NCBI GenBank assembly: GCA_015058405.1
Contig: SVCL01000179.1
Coordinates: 1 to 60,847, forward strand
DNA: 60,847 bases
DNA from: Clostridium sp.
Lineage (GTDB): Bacteria; Bacillota; Clostridia; Clostridiales; Clostridiaceae
Direction of reading: 5' to 3'
The notes under the pieces were generated by a model. That model was given only the letters and a program-made list of their open reading frames with translations. It did not search any database and was not told where the DNA came from. The stretch's first letter is position 1; every line of letters starts with the position of its first letter. Both the position numbers and the translations under genes were made by a program. Positions 44,838-53,340 of the stretch are shown in pieces.

Positions 44838-46160
44838 ATGGCAGAAGGGCAATTAAAAGTTCAATGTTTTCAAGGTGAAAGTTACGTACCAGTAGAAGGA
44901 TGTAAAGTAACAGTAGAGCCATCAAATAGCAATCCAAGTAGAGGTTATAGAGCAGATTTACAAACAGATTCTTCGGGATCAACTAACACTATTAGTTTGT
45001 CAGCACCACCTTTAGCTTATTCTCAAGAGCCTTCAGATAATGCGCCCTATAGTTTATATGATATAAAAGTAGAAAAAGGTGGTTTTGAAACAGCAGTTAT
45101 TAGGGAAGTTCAAATTTTTCCAGAAAGAACAGCGTTGCAAAATATAAACTTAGTAGAAAACTCTAATAGAGCAAGTAGAGCAGACGTGGTAGTAGTATTG
45201 CCTAATACTTTATTTGGAAATTTCCCTGCAAAGATTCCTGAAAATCCAGATAAACCTTTACCAAAGCCATCTAGCGGTGTAGTTTTATCTAAACCTGTGG
45301 TACCTGAATTTATTACTGTTCATCAAGGCAGCCCTAATGATAATACAGCACCTAATTATACAGTACGTTATAAGGATTATATAAAAAATGTTGCATCCTG
45401 TGAAATATATTCAACTTGGCCGGAAAGTACTATAAGAGCAAATATATTTTGCATAATCTCATTTACATTAAATAGGGTATACACAGAATGGTATAGAGGA
45501 AAAGGAAAAAACTTTGATATAACAAGTTCTACAGCTTATGATCATGCTTTCAATTATGGAAGGAATATTTATGATAGTATAAGTGCAGTTGTTGATGAGA
45601 TTTTTTCAACTTATATAAAGAGATTTGGAAGAAAACAACCTTTATTAACACAATATTGTGATGGAAAAAATGTTACATGTCCACAATGGTTAAGTCAATG
45701 GGGAAGCAAATACTTAGGAGATCAAGGAAAGGTTCCTTATGAAATATTAACTTATTATTATGGTAATGACATTGAGCTTAATACAGCTGATCAAGTTAAA
45801 GGTAGTCCATCTTCTTATCCAGGATATACGCTAGATATAGGATCTAGCGGACAGCCAGTTAGAATGATTCAAGAATTTTTAAATAGGATATCACAAAACT
45901 ATCCATTAATACCTAAGGTAGCTATAGATGGAACTTATGATGACGCTACAAAGAATCAAGTTAAGGTATTCCAAGGCGCATTTAATTTACCGCAAACAGG
46001 CACAGTAGATTATGCAACTTGGTATAAAATATCTGACGTTTATGTAGGGGTATCAAAAATAGCAGAACTTAGGTCAGATAATATATTCTATCCACCATCA
46101 ATAGAAGAAAACTACTTTAGAAACAATAACAAACCATTCTTCCACTATCCAACTTCATAA
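44838..46160 (+). CDS. sleC: Spore cortex-lytic enzyme SleC precursor
   Basis: A 440-residue proenzyme, close in length to C. perfringens SleC (about 438). The N-terminal pro-region (about 1-150) has GQLKVQCFQGESYVPVEGCK and ends in a Pro-rich stretch (ENPDKPLPKPSSG). A SleC catalytic-type region (about 165-330) contains STWPESTIRANIFCIISFTL, NRVYTEWYRGKGKNFDIT and CDGKNVTCPQWLSQWGSK. A peptidoglycan-binding domain 1 (about 335-415) has IGSSGQPVRMIQEFLNRIS and VKVFQGAFNLPQTG. It degrades cortex peptidoglycan during germination after activation by Csp. GTAGGAG precedes the ATG. Confidence 0.93.
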   Translation: MAEGQLKVQCFQGESYVPVEGCKVTVEPSNSNPSRGYRADLQTDSSGSTNTISLSAPPLAYSQEPSDNAPYSLYDIKVEKGGFETAVIREVQIFPERTALQNINLVENSNRASRADVVVVLPNTLFGNFPAKIPENPDKPLPKPSSGVVLSKPVVPEFITVHQGSPNDNTAPNYTVRYKDYIKNVASCEIYSTWPESTIRANIFCIISFTLNRVYTEWYRGKGKNFDITSSTAYDHAFNYGRNIYDSISAVVDEIFSTYIKRFGRKQPLLTQYCDGKNVTCPQWLSQWGSKYLGDQGKVPYEILTYYYGNDIELNTADQVKGSPSSYPGYTLDIGSSGQPVRMIQEFLNRISQNYPLIPKVAIDGTYDDATKNQVKVFQGAFNLPQTGTVDYATWYKISDVYVGVSKIAELRSDNIFYPPSIEENYFRNNNKPFFHYPTS

Positions 46161-46177
46161 ATAAAAAAATATATATT

Positions 46178-46423
46178 TAGATGTTATGATACCACCAAAA
46201 AAGGATTTATATATTTGCGGAACTGAGCATATTGACAAAGGGTTTAGTATTTCATCTTTAGGGAAATTTAGTGGGACGCGATTAAATTCAACTGTTTGAG
46301 CCTTGTGCGAGTTTTGAATTTACGTCCCACTAAATTTTCATAAAGATAGAAATACTCCCTGTAGTCAATCTAGTCTCAGTGTAGTCAAATATATAAACCC
46401 TTTTTTAGTTATCATAACCTCTA
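46178..46423. repeat. Palindromic repeat element, copy 2
   Basis: The 246-base segment begins TAGATGTTATGATA and ends TATCATAACCTCTA, inverted repeats with one mismatch. The arms extend inward (AAAAAAGG-TTTATATATTTG with CAAATATATAAACCC). An inner perfect stem AAATTTAGTGGGACG/CGTCCCACTAAATTT follows. The apex AAATTCAA/TTGAATTT encloses CTGTTTGAGCCTTGTGCGAG. The right end covers the stop codon (TAG, 46421-46423) of the minus-strand radical SAM gene. Inner stem bases differ from copy 1 on both sides, keeping pairing. No protein is encoded. Confidence 0.78.
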
Positions 46424-47326
46424 TACCCCATCTAAATTAAAACTAGGAACATAGCTGGTGTTATTTGTCCCCTCTTCTTGGACAAATCCTTTAGTGACTC
46501 CTATAGAAGCAGCATAGTCTATTAAAGAATCATAATGTTTAGGATTTAATGTTTTATTTATTTCAGGATAATCAGAAGCTTTATGCATAGGAACATATTG
46601 ATTCATAATACTTATATAAACCTTATCCCCAAAGTTTTTATATATAGTATCTATAACTTTCTTAGAATCAAATAGTAATCCAGGAAGCATAAGATGTCTT
46701 ATAATAACTCCTTTTTGAATTTTCCCCTCTTCATCAAAAACAGGCTCACCAACTTGATCAACCATCTCTTTTAAAATAGGAATTATATTTTTTTCATAAT
46801 CCTTTACTTTAGAATATTTCATAGCATATTTATCATTAAAATATTTAAAGTCAGGAAGATAAACATCAATATATCCTCTTAAAGACTTAATAGTTTCAAG
46901 AGTATCATAACCATTTGTATTATAAAGAATAGGAAGCTTAAGACCACTATTTCTAGCTATTTCTATGGCTTCTTTAATTTGAGGTACATAGTGAGTAGGA
47001 GTAACAAGATTTATATTATTAGCACCTTTCTCTTGAAGCTCAAGAAAAATCTCACTAAGTCTATCTATAGTAATGTATTTCCCATTAAACTCTTGGCTTA
47101 TTTCATGGTTTTGGCAGAATACACATCTTAAATTACAATAAGAAAAGAATACAGTTCCAGAGCCAGTACCGCAAGATATAGGAGGTTCTTCCCAAAGATG
47201 AAGCTCAGCTCTAGCAACTTTAACTTTTTCATTAGCAGCACAAACTCCTAATTGTCCTTTTAATCTATTAACATTGCACCTTCTTTCGCAAAGATTACAA
47301 TTTTCTAATAAGTAATCATATTTCAA
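46421..47326 (-). CDS. Radical SAM protein, PflA-like (COG1313)
   Basis: A 301-residue radical SAM enzyme. The SAM cluster motif is CNLRCVFCQN. A cysteine-rich N terminus (CNLCERRCNVNRLKGQLGVC) may bind another Fe-S cluster. Further motifs are NINLVTPTHYVPQI, LPILYNTNGYD and VIIRHLMLPGL. This COG1313 group is related to pyruvate formate-lyase activases, but its substrate is unknown. I place the start at TTG 47326, eight bases after AGGAGG; the alternative TTG at 47332 touches the ribosome site. That site is paired in a hairpin with an upstream CCCCTCC. Confidence 0.87.
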   Translation of the reverse strand: MKYDYLLENCNLCERRCNVNRLKGQLGVCAANEKVKVARAELHLWEEPPISCGTGSGTVFFSYCNLRCVFCQNHEISQEFNGKYITIDRLSEIFLELQEKGANNINLVTPTHYVPQIKEAIEIARNSGLKLPILYNTNGYDTLETIKSLRGYIDVYLPDFKYFNDKYAMKYSKVKDYEKNIIPILKEMVDQVGEPVFDEEGKIQKGVIIRHLMLPGLLFDSKKVIDTIYKNFGDKVYISIMNQYVPMHKASDYPEINKTLNPKHYDSLIDYAASIGVTKGFVQEEGTNNTSYVPSFNLDGV

Positions 47327-47333
47327 AAACAAA

Positions 47334-47380
47334 CCCCTCCTAAATTAGTACTTACTAAATTATAAGACTAACAGGAGGGG
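47334..47380 (-). promoter_or_regulatory. Hairpin covering the radical SAM ribosome site
   Basis: On the minus strand CCCCTCCT (47380-47373) pairs perfectly with AGGAGGGG (47341-47334), which is the ribosome site of the radical SAM gene and is followed by TTTGTTTTTG. It could be a terminator of the upstream ykvI-like gene, a translational lock, or both. Confidence 0.55.
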
Positions 47381-47391
47381 AAGACAACATT

Positions 47392-48453
47392 CTACTCTGT
47401 CATTTCATTTTTATGTTTAATGTAAAAGATAATACATTGGCTAATAAATATTAAACTTAATACACCAAAAGCAGGATAAAGTGTAGAGATTAAATTAGTA
47501 AAACCTACTTGAGATATAGGAAGAGCAATAAAAAGCACCATAAATATTCCTTTTTTAAATTCAATATTAAAACTTTGTTCAAGAGTTTTACTTATAGAAT
47601 ATACATCAGAAACTTCTGTAGAGAACATTTCTAAAAGTATAATCATTAATAGAACAGCTTGAATAACAGTACCAAATCTTTGAGATACAAATAATAAAGG
47701 TATTTCATAATCATATATATAAGGCTGATTTATTGTGAGCATAAGATTAATCATAGAACATAGAATGGTTAATCCTAAAGCACCACAGCCAACACCTATT
47801 ATCATAAGTTTAGACTTTTTCATACTATTACTCAAAGGAACTAGTACTCCAGAAGAGCAAAGTGTATTATAGCCAGCATATAATATGGTTGAAATTATAA
47901 GCCCCTCTTTTTGTGGTTCAAAACTAGATATATTCTCAAAAGTAATCATATCCGAACAAAATAGAAAATATAAAACAGTTATTGTGGTTATAGTTATTAA
48001 TAAAGAAGGCACTATAAAGCAGTTAACTTCAATAAGTCCATCAGTACCCCTAAGTAAGAAAAATGAAGCTAATAAAAGCATAATAATTGATCCTACAATT
48101 TTAGGAATACCAAAGAATTGATTAATTAATGCTCCACTTCCAGCTAATATGATAGAAGCACTTGATATAAGATAAAGAGTAGTAATAACTCCTGTGAGTT
48201 TACCAAAGATATTAGGGCTTATAACCTTCATAACTTCGCTATAAGAATCTAATTTATAATTAACACTTATTTTAGAAATAATAGTTCCCATAAGTACGTA
48301 AAATGCACCACATAAAATTATTCCAAAGAAGCTTTTTATACCAAAGGAAGTAAAGAATGTAGTTATCTCTTTACCAGATGCAAGTCCAGCACCAACTATT
48401 GTTCCTATGAAAACTACTGCTATTTGAAATATTTTAACAAGATCTTTTTTCAT
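47392..48453 (-). CDS. YkvI-like membrane transporter
   Basis: A 353-residue polytopic protein with about ten helices, of the YkvI family (APC/LeuT-like fold). Features are the opening FQIAVVFIGTIVGAGLASGKE, which contains the unwound-helix GAGLASG motif, then FYVLMGTIISKISVNY and YSISKTLEQSF. Substrate unknown. GAAAGGAG precedes the ATG. The downstream radical SAM gene may be co-transcribed through the hairpin at 47334-47380. Confidence 0.85.
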   Translation of the reverse strand: MKKDLVKIFQIAVVFIGTIVGAGLASGKEITTFFTSFGIKSFFGIILCGAFYVLMGTIISKISVNYKLDSYSEVMKVISPNIFGKLTGVITTLYLISSASIILAGSGALINQFFGIPKIVGSIIMLLLASFFLLRGTDGLIEVNCFIVPSLLITITTITVLYFLFCSDMITFENISSFEPQKEGLIISTILYAGYNTLCSSGVLVPLSNSMKKSKLMIIGVGCGALGLTILCSMINLMLTINQPYIYDYEIPLLFVSQRFGTVIQAVLLMIILLEMFSTEVSDVYSISKTLEQSFNIEFKKGIFMVLFIALPISQVGFTNLISTLYPAFGVLSLIFISQCIIFYIKHKNEMTE

Positions 48454-48584
48454 TCATCTTCTCCTTTCAAAAGTGTTTTCATAATAAATATATTAATGAA
48501 GTATACTTAATTATTCTGATTTTAAGGTATAAGGAAAAATTTCTTAGGAAAACTAAATTTGAAAGACAGAAAGGAGTTTTTTTG

Positions 48585-49658
48585 ATGAAAAAATTATTAT
48601 TAGCTATTATAAGTAGTTTGTTTATTTTAAATATAGTAAGTTGTGATGCTATTAAAAGCACAGAACCTAATAGTTTATTTGATATAGAAGATGCAAAATC
48701 TTTAGCAGGAAAGTATATGGAGAGCTTATCTAGAGGAGACGTTGAATCAGTTAATGGACTTAGTAATGATAAATTTATCTTAGGAGAACAGGCTAAGAAA
48801 TTGCAGGAGAATAAAGTCATATCCTTTAAGGTGGATCAAGTAACAGAAGGTTCTAATTTTGTTTATATAAAGTATTTAGTAGTGAGAAATAGAGATGATT
48901 CTATAAAGACAACTTTAGATAATATTGAGCTTAAAGTAATTAAAGATGGAGATAAATATTTTGTGAATGATGTAAGCACAAAAGGGATAAAGGAAGTTTA
49001 TGAAGAAGGAACTAATTTAAGAGTTATAGATGAAAAGGTAGGTAAGAGTAATTTACTTTTAAGAAAAAAGGATTTACCACAAGAAGTATATCCTAAATTA
49101 AGAGATGAAGCTGTAATTACAAGAGAATCAGTTCCTAATATGAACTTTAAAAAGGTTGATATAAGTTTTAATGGAGTTAATGTAGCACTTTGTTTAGAGA
49201 ATGAAAAAGATGTTTTCATAGGAATAGCTCAAATTGATGAATCTAAAAATAGTTCTAGCAGTTCAAAAGAAGGAGGAGAAGACTATATTGCTATAGGTGA
49301 TAATCTAGAAAATGCTTTGGAAAAACCTGTGGCAAAAAATATAGCAGGATATGATTTGTTAAAAGATGCTCATATTCAAAAATTATTGTTTACAGATGAT
49401 GATGGAAATTTAATAGCTCAATTAGTTGGTAAAGGAGGAGTATCTTTTATAAGAATATATAAAAATCCAACAGGGGAATTATTAAAACTAGATTTAGAAG
49501 AAATTTTTCCAAAAGACCAATATTCATTAGATATTGAAAAGATAACTAGTGAAGGAGTATATATAAATTCAAAAGCTATTTCAGATGTTAAGGAAAATGA
49601 AGGAGTATATATAGTTGATTGCAAGAATATGAAGTTATCAAAGGATAAAGAGTCTTAG
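48585..49658 (+). CDS. Lipoprotein of unknown function
   Basis: A 357-residue secreted lipoprotein. The signal peptide KKLLLAIISSLFILNIV ends in lipobox IVSC with Cys at about 20. The mature part has an NTF2-like-looking region (about 30-125: DAKSLAGKYMESLSRGDVES, VIKDGDKYFVNDVS) and a beta-rich C-terminal half with LFTDDDGNLIAQLVGKGG. A Ser-rich linker (SKNSSSSSKEGGE) lies at about 223-235. No family recognised. I use ATG 48585, nine bases after AAGGAG, rather than the TTG before it. Single gene divergent from the ykvI-like gene. Confidence 0.82.
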   Translation: MKKLLLAIISSLFILNIVSCDAIKSTEPNSLFDIEDAKSLAGKYMESLSRGDVESVNGLSNDKFILGEQAKKLQENKVISFKVDQVTEGSNFVYIKYLVVRNRDDSIKTTLDNIELKVIKDGDKYFVNDVSTKGIKEVYEEGTNLRVIDEKVGKSNLLLRKKDLPQEVYPKLRDEAVITRESVPNMNFKKVDISFNGVNVALCLENEKDVFIGIAQIDESKNSSSSSKEGGEDYIAIGDNLENALEKPVAKNIAGYDLLKDAHIQKLLFTDDDGNLIAQLVGKGGVSFIRIYKNPTGELLKLDLEEIFPKDQYSLDIEKITSEGVYINSKAISDVKENEGVYIVDCKNMKLSKDKES

Positions 49659-49720
49659 TAATTTTATTTTTATTCTGTTATTATATAGAAGATGTTTTAG
49701 TTAACAGGAGGGAAAGAAAA

Positions 49721-50647
49721 ATGCAAAGAGATTGGAATGGAAAGAGATTTCATAATCTAAATTATTTTTTAAGAAACAAGTTTGGAGAAAAGGTATTTAA
49801 GATATCTTTAGATGGTGGATTTTCTTGCCCTAATAGAGATGGAACTATAAGCAAAGGTGGATGCTTATTTTGTAGCGAAAGAGGTTCAGGTGATTTTGCT
49901 GGTGATAGAGATTTTTCTATTAGCAGACAATTTGATGATATAAAAACAATGATGTCAAAGAAGTGGAAGAGTGGAAAGTATATTGCTTATTTTCAAGCTT
50001 ATACTAATACTTATGCTCCTATTGATGTACTTAAACAAAAGTATGAGGAAGCTTTAAATCAAGAAGGTGTAGTAGCTTTAGCTATAGCTACTAGACCAGA
50101 TTGTTTAGGAGATGATGTTCTAGATTTATTAGAGGAAATAAATAAGAAGTTTTATGTATGGGTAGAGCTTGGACTTCAGACTTGTAATGATGAGACAGCA
50201 AGAAAGATAAACAGAGGATATAAGCTAGAAGTGTTTGAAGATGCTATAAGACGTCTTAAAGAAAGAAATATAGATTTTGTTGTTCATAGTATATTTGGTC
50301 TTCCAGGAGAAACTAAAGAAGATATGCTTAAAACAGTAGATTATATAGCTCATTCAGGAGCTCAAGGAGTTAAGTTCCACTTACTTCATTTAATGAAAGG
50401 AACACCTTTAGTTAAGTTATATGAAAGAGGAGAGCTTGAGTTTTTAGAAGAAGATGATTATATAGATTTATTATGTAAATCAGTAGAGATGCTGCCACAA
50501 GAAATGGTTATACATAGACTTACAGGAGATGCACCAAGAGACTTACTTATAGGACCTATGTGGAGTCTTAAAAAGTGGGAAATCTTAAATGCTATAGATA
50601 GAGCTATGGAAGAAAATGATGTTTATCAAGGAAAAAGTTTTAAGTAG
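49721..50647 (+). CDS. Radical SAM protein, YhcC family (TIGR01212)
   Basis: A 308-residue radical SAM protein. The opening FHNLNYFLRNKFGEKVFKIS leads to the cluster region CPNRDGTISKGGCLFCSERG with its atypical wide spacing. Further motifs are YIAYFQAYTNTYAP, ATRPDCLGDDVLDLL, WVELGLQTCNDETAR and HSIFGLPGETKEDM. The family is of uncertain function (tRNA/Fe-S related suggestions). GGAGGG precedes the ATG. It starts a tight three-gene run with comB-like and DUF1643 genes. Confidence 0.92.
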   Translation: MQRDWNGKRFHNLNYFLRNKFGEKVFKISLDGGFSCPNRDGTISKGGCLFCSERGSGDFAGDRDFSISRQFDDIKTMMSKKWKSGKYIAYFQAYTNTYAPIDVLKQKYEEALNQEGVVALAIATRPDCLGDDVLDLLEEINKKFYVWVELGLQTCNDETARKINRGYKLEVFEDAIRRLKERNIDFVVHSIFGLPGETKEDMLKTVDYIAHSGAQGVKFHLLHLMKGTPLVKLYERGELEFLEEDDYIDLLCKSVEMLPQEMVIHRLTGDAPRDLLIGPMWSLKKWEILNAIDRAMEENDVYQGKSFK

Positions 50648-50656
50648 GTGATGTAT

Positions 50657-51373
50657 ATGAAGGTTGATGTTATTATTTCAGCAGACTATATACGTGAGGA
50701 CATAATAAAAGATAAAAATGTAGTTGTTATAGATATTTTAAGAGCTACATCTGTAATTACTACTGCTATAATGAATGGGTGCAAGGAAGTCATTCCTACA
50801 TTAACAATAGAAGAGGCTTTTGAAAATAAAAAAGTCCTTGGAGATAATTGTATTTTAGGAGGGGAAAGGAAGGCTATTAAGGTAGAAGGCTTTGATTTTT
50901 CTAATTCTCCTTTAGAATATAGTAAAGATAAGATAATGGGAAAAAGTATAGTTTTAAGTACAACTAATGGAACTAGAACCTTAACTTCTTGTTTATCTGC
51001 AGGTAACATATTTGTAGGATGTTCTCTTAATGCAAGAGCAGTAGCTAAGAAGGTAGTAGAAGAAAATAAGGATCTTGTTATAGTTAATTCGGGAACAAAT
51101 GGTCAGTTCTCAATGGATGATTATATATGTACAGGCTTAATATTAGAAGAAATGATGAGTTTAACTTCTAAATTGGATTTAACTGATATAGCCAAAGCTG
51201 CACTAAAGGTTTATGAAGAAAATCCGGATATTCTTAGTTATATAAAAGATGCTAGACATTATAATGTTATGATGAATCTAAATTTACAAGAAGATATAAA
51301 ATACTGCACTCAAAAAAATATTACAAATGTAGTACCTATGTATAAAAATGGTCATATTATAGGAATAAGTTAA
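50657..51373 (+). CDS. 2-phosphosulfolactate phosphatase family protein (ComB-like)
   Basis: A 238-residue protein of the ComB family: VIDILRATSVITTAIMNGCK, LGGERKAIKVEGFDFSNSPL, VLSTTNGTRTL and FSMDDYICTGLILEEM. ComB removes phosphate from phosphosulfolactate in coenzyme M synthesis in methanogens. Clostridia lack coenzyme M, so the substrate here is probably another Mg-dependent phosphate ester. I chose ATG 50657: AGGTG lies six bases upstream and overlaps the stop of the preceding gene, implying coupling. The longer frame from GTG 50648 would overlap that site. Confidence 0.87.
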   Translation: MKVDVIISADYIREDIIKDKNVVVIDILRATSVITTAIMNGCKEVIPTLTIEEAFENKKVLGDNCILGGERKAIKVEGFDFSNSPLEYSKDKIMGKSIVLSTTNGTRTLTSCLSAGNIFVGCSLNARAVAKKVVEENKDLVIVNSGTNGQFSMDDYICTGLILEEMMSLTSKLDLTDIAKAALKVYEENPDILSYIKDARHYNVMMNLNLQEDIKYCTQKNITNVVPMYKNGHIIGIS

Positions 51374-51421
51374 AACTTTAATAAGTATTAATTACTAATG
51401 GCAATAAGAGGGGATTACACT

Positions 51422-52018
51422 ATGTGCAGATGTAAATATCCAAGGATAGTAAGAAGAAGAGAAATCAATCTACTTGAAGATGAAAATGGTGAAAGATGTT
51501 ATAAAATCACCTTTAAATTAGGAAATGTAGGAAGCAAGGTACTAATTATATCTAGATCACCAAAGAAAGTTGAAGAAAACAGTTGTGATTGTATGTACAA
51601 GAGGATAATTAAGTTCCTAGAGCAAAATAAAGATGAAATAGGTGATATACAAGAAGTCACAATAGTTAATCTTTTTACTATATATGAATATTCAAAAGAA
51701 GATTTATATGAAAAGTGTTTAGAAAAAGGTAGGCAATATATAGAAGGCAATGATGAAGTTTTTTATAATGATGAAACAATAGCAGAAGAAATTCATAATG
51801 CTGATTATATTATAGCTGCATGGGGAAGTTCGTTAGAATCTTTAGAAGAAATATATGTAGGAAGAGTAGAACTTGTATTAAAGTCTTTAAGACATGAATT
51901 GTTTAATTCGTCTACTAAAAAGTATGTTATGAGAGTTGGGGAGGTAAGTAAAAAGGGATATCCAAAACATCCCTTAGCCTGGTCTTATAGTGATGAAATG
52001 AAAAATTTATTTGAATAA
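51422..52018 (+). CDS. DUF1643 protein
   Basis: A 198-residue protein fitting DUF1643: VLIISRSP near the start, then IVNLFTIYEYSKEDL, NDETIAEEIHNADYIIAAWG and GYPKHPLAWSY at the end. Function unknown. The N terminus is Cys-rich (MCRCKYP). The start is ATG 51422 because AGAGGGG is correctly placed; ATG 51398 has no ribosome site. It is last in the radical SAM/ComB run and ends at a strong convergent terminator. Confidence 0.8.
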   Translation: MCRCKYPRIVRRREINLLEDENGERCYKITFKLGNVGSKVLIISRSPKKVEENSCDCMYKRIIKFLEQNKDEIGDIQEVTIVNLFTIYEYSKEDLYEKCLEKGRQYIEGNDEVFYNDETIAEEIHNADYIIAAWGSSLESLEEIYVGRVELVLKSLRHELFNSSTKKYVMRVGEVSKKGYPKHPLAWSYSDEMKNLFE

Positions 52019-52021
52019 AAG

Positions 52022-52076
52022 AAATAGGGAAATATCAAAACTTTAAAATTAAAGAACTTGATATGGCCCTATTTTT
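52022..52076. terminator. Convergent bidirectional terminator
   Basis: AAATAGGG pairs with CCCTATTT and ATATCAA with TTGATAT around a central loop; T/A runs on both sides. Confidence 0.8.
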
Positions 52077-52099
52077 ATATTTATATATTTTTAAAAATA

Positions 52100-53032
52100 T
52101 TATTTATCGAAATATATACCTAAGTTAGTTAAGTCATCTGGAGCTAAGTCTTCTCTTATAGAATCTAATCTAGAATGATATTTATTAGTTAAAAAATTAA
52201 TACTATTTGATAGATTAATTTTCTTATAAGCTTCATTAGTCATTGATGAATATATTATATCTGTATTGTTTACTAAATTCAAAACATGTTCAAAGTTTGT
52301 TTCAGAAAGTTTTAATCTATATAAGATGTGACTTTCATCGATATAATCTAATATATCAGTGTCGTTTATATATAAGTTATCTGATATTTTATTTTTTGCT
52401 TGGAAACTAATATCTCCACATAAAACTACTCCAGATTCTTCATAGAATAGAGTTATTAGTATACTATCTCTTATAAATAAAGCCCTAGTTACATTACAAA
52501 CACCAGTATTATTTTTTTCTATTAACATTATTCTAAATTTAGCATCTGTTAATTTGTTATAGAATAGTGTAATTTGATTATCCTCTGTTGAAGTATCTAG
52601 TAACATATCAAATAATGCTGAATCAAAGTTCATTATCCTGTCTATCTTTATGCTGCTTAAGTTTTCATTTGAAGTATATCTTTCTAAATCTTTCCTAGAT
52701 AAGAAAATTAATTTATCTAGGTGGATTAATTCGTATAAAGTTAAATTCCACTTTAGAATCATGCTGTTAGTTGTAATTATATTAATTACATGTTCTAAAA
52801 GGTAATCAAAGGAAGTTTCGCTAGTTAAATCATAAGTGTAGGACACGAATTCATGGTTTACATCAAAGTACATCATAGTAGCTTTTACATCTTCAGTAGA
52901 GAGATCTATAGTTAAAACTAAGCCATCTTTATAGAAAATGTGATATTCATCTTTTTCATAAGAAGCGCTTGAAAGTTCAAAGCCTTCACTTTGTAGAGTA
53001 CAATATATTAAGTCCATTTTTTCACTTATCAT
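52100..53032 (-). CDS. Unrecognised 310-residue protein
   Basis: A cytoplasmic acidic protein without signal peptide or membrane helix and with no motif I recognise. The N-terminal half alternates short strands and helices (IYCTLQSEGFELSSASYEKD, LVLTIDLSTEDVKATMMYFD). The C-terminal half is rich in Asn/Asp/Ile (LYINDTDILDYIDESHILY). AAGGGGG precedes the ATG and codon use matches its neighbours, so it looks like a genuine gene. It has its own unit, convergent with DUF1643. Confidence 0.75.
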   Translation of the reverse strand: MISEKMDLIYCTLQSEGFELSSASYEKDEYHIFYKDGLVLTIDLSTEDVKATMMYFDVNHEFVSYTYDLTSETSFDYLLEHVINIITTNSMILKWNLTLYELIHLDKLIFLSRKDLERYTSNENLSSIKIDRIMNFDSALFDMLLDTSTEDNQITLFYNKLTDAKFRIMLIEKNNTGVCNVTRALFIRDSILITLFYEESGVVLCGDISFQAKNKISDNLYINDTDILDYIDESHILYRLKLSETNFEHVLNLVNNTDIIYSSMTNEAYKKINLSNSINFLTNKYHSRLDSIREDLAPDDLTNLGIYFDK

Positions 53033-53110
53033 AATAAGTCCCCCTTTGGGTAAAAATATATGTATTTATATTATATTTACATTTGAAGAAAATATTCCAA
53101 GGGATATTAA

Positions 53111-53284
53111 ATTGAAAAAGAAATAGAATTAGGAAATGATATGGATGGACGTATACATATTATTGAAATAGATAGTGAGCCTATAGGAGAAATGAATTAT
53201 AGGAATTTAGGAAACAATATGTGCGAAATAGGTATTAAGATATGTGATTCTATTCATATTTATAAGATAAGCTATAATTTTTGA
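53111..53284 (+). pseudogene. GNAT acetyltransferase fragment
   Basis: A frame open at 53111-53284 encodes HIIEIDSEPIGEMNYRNLGN followed by MCEIGIKICDS, the central strand pair of a RimJ/RimL-type GNAT acetyltransferase just before the acetyl-CoA loop. After it the sequence diverges (IHIYKISYNF) and stops. Both ends are missing and there is no ribosome site. The fragment lies between two copies of ATTGAAAAAGAAATA (53111-53125 and 53291-53305). Confidence 0.65.
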
Positions 53285-53300
53285 AGTTATATTGAAAAAG

Positions 53301-53333
53301 AAATAACTGGAGAGTTTACCTCCAGTTATTTTT
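53301..53333. terminator. Terminator of the RlmI-like gene
   Basis: AATAACTGGAG and CTCCAGTTATT form a perfect 11-bp stem, followed by T's; A-rich on the opposite side. Confidence 0.85.
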
Positions 53334-53340
53334 AGATTAA

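Noticed and set aside
50657..51373. Coenzyme M biosynthesis from the ComB homologue
   Set aside because: No other coenzyme M genes are present and clostridia are not known to make it; kept as a family name only.
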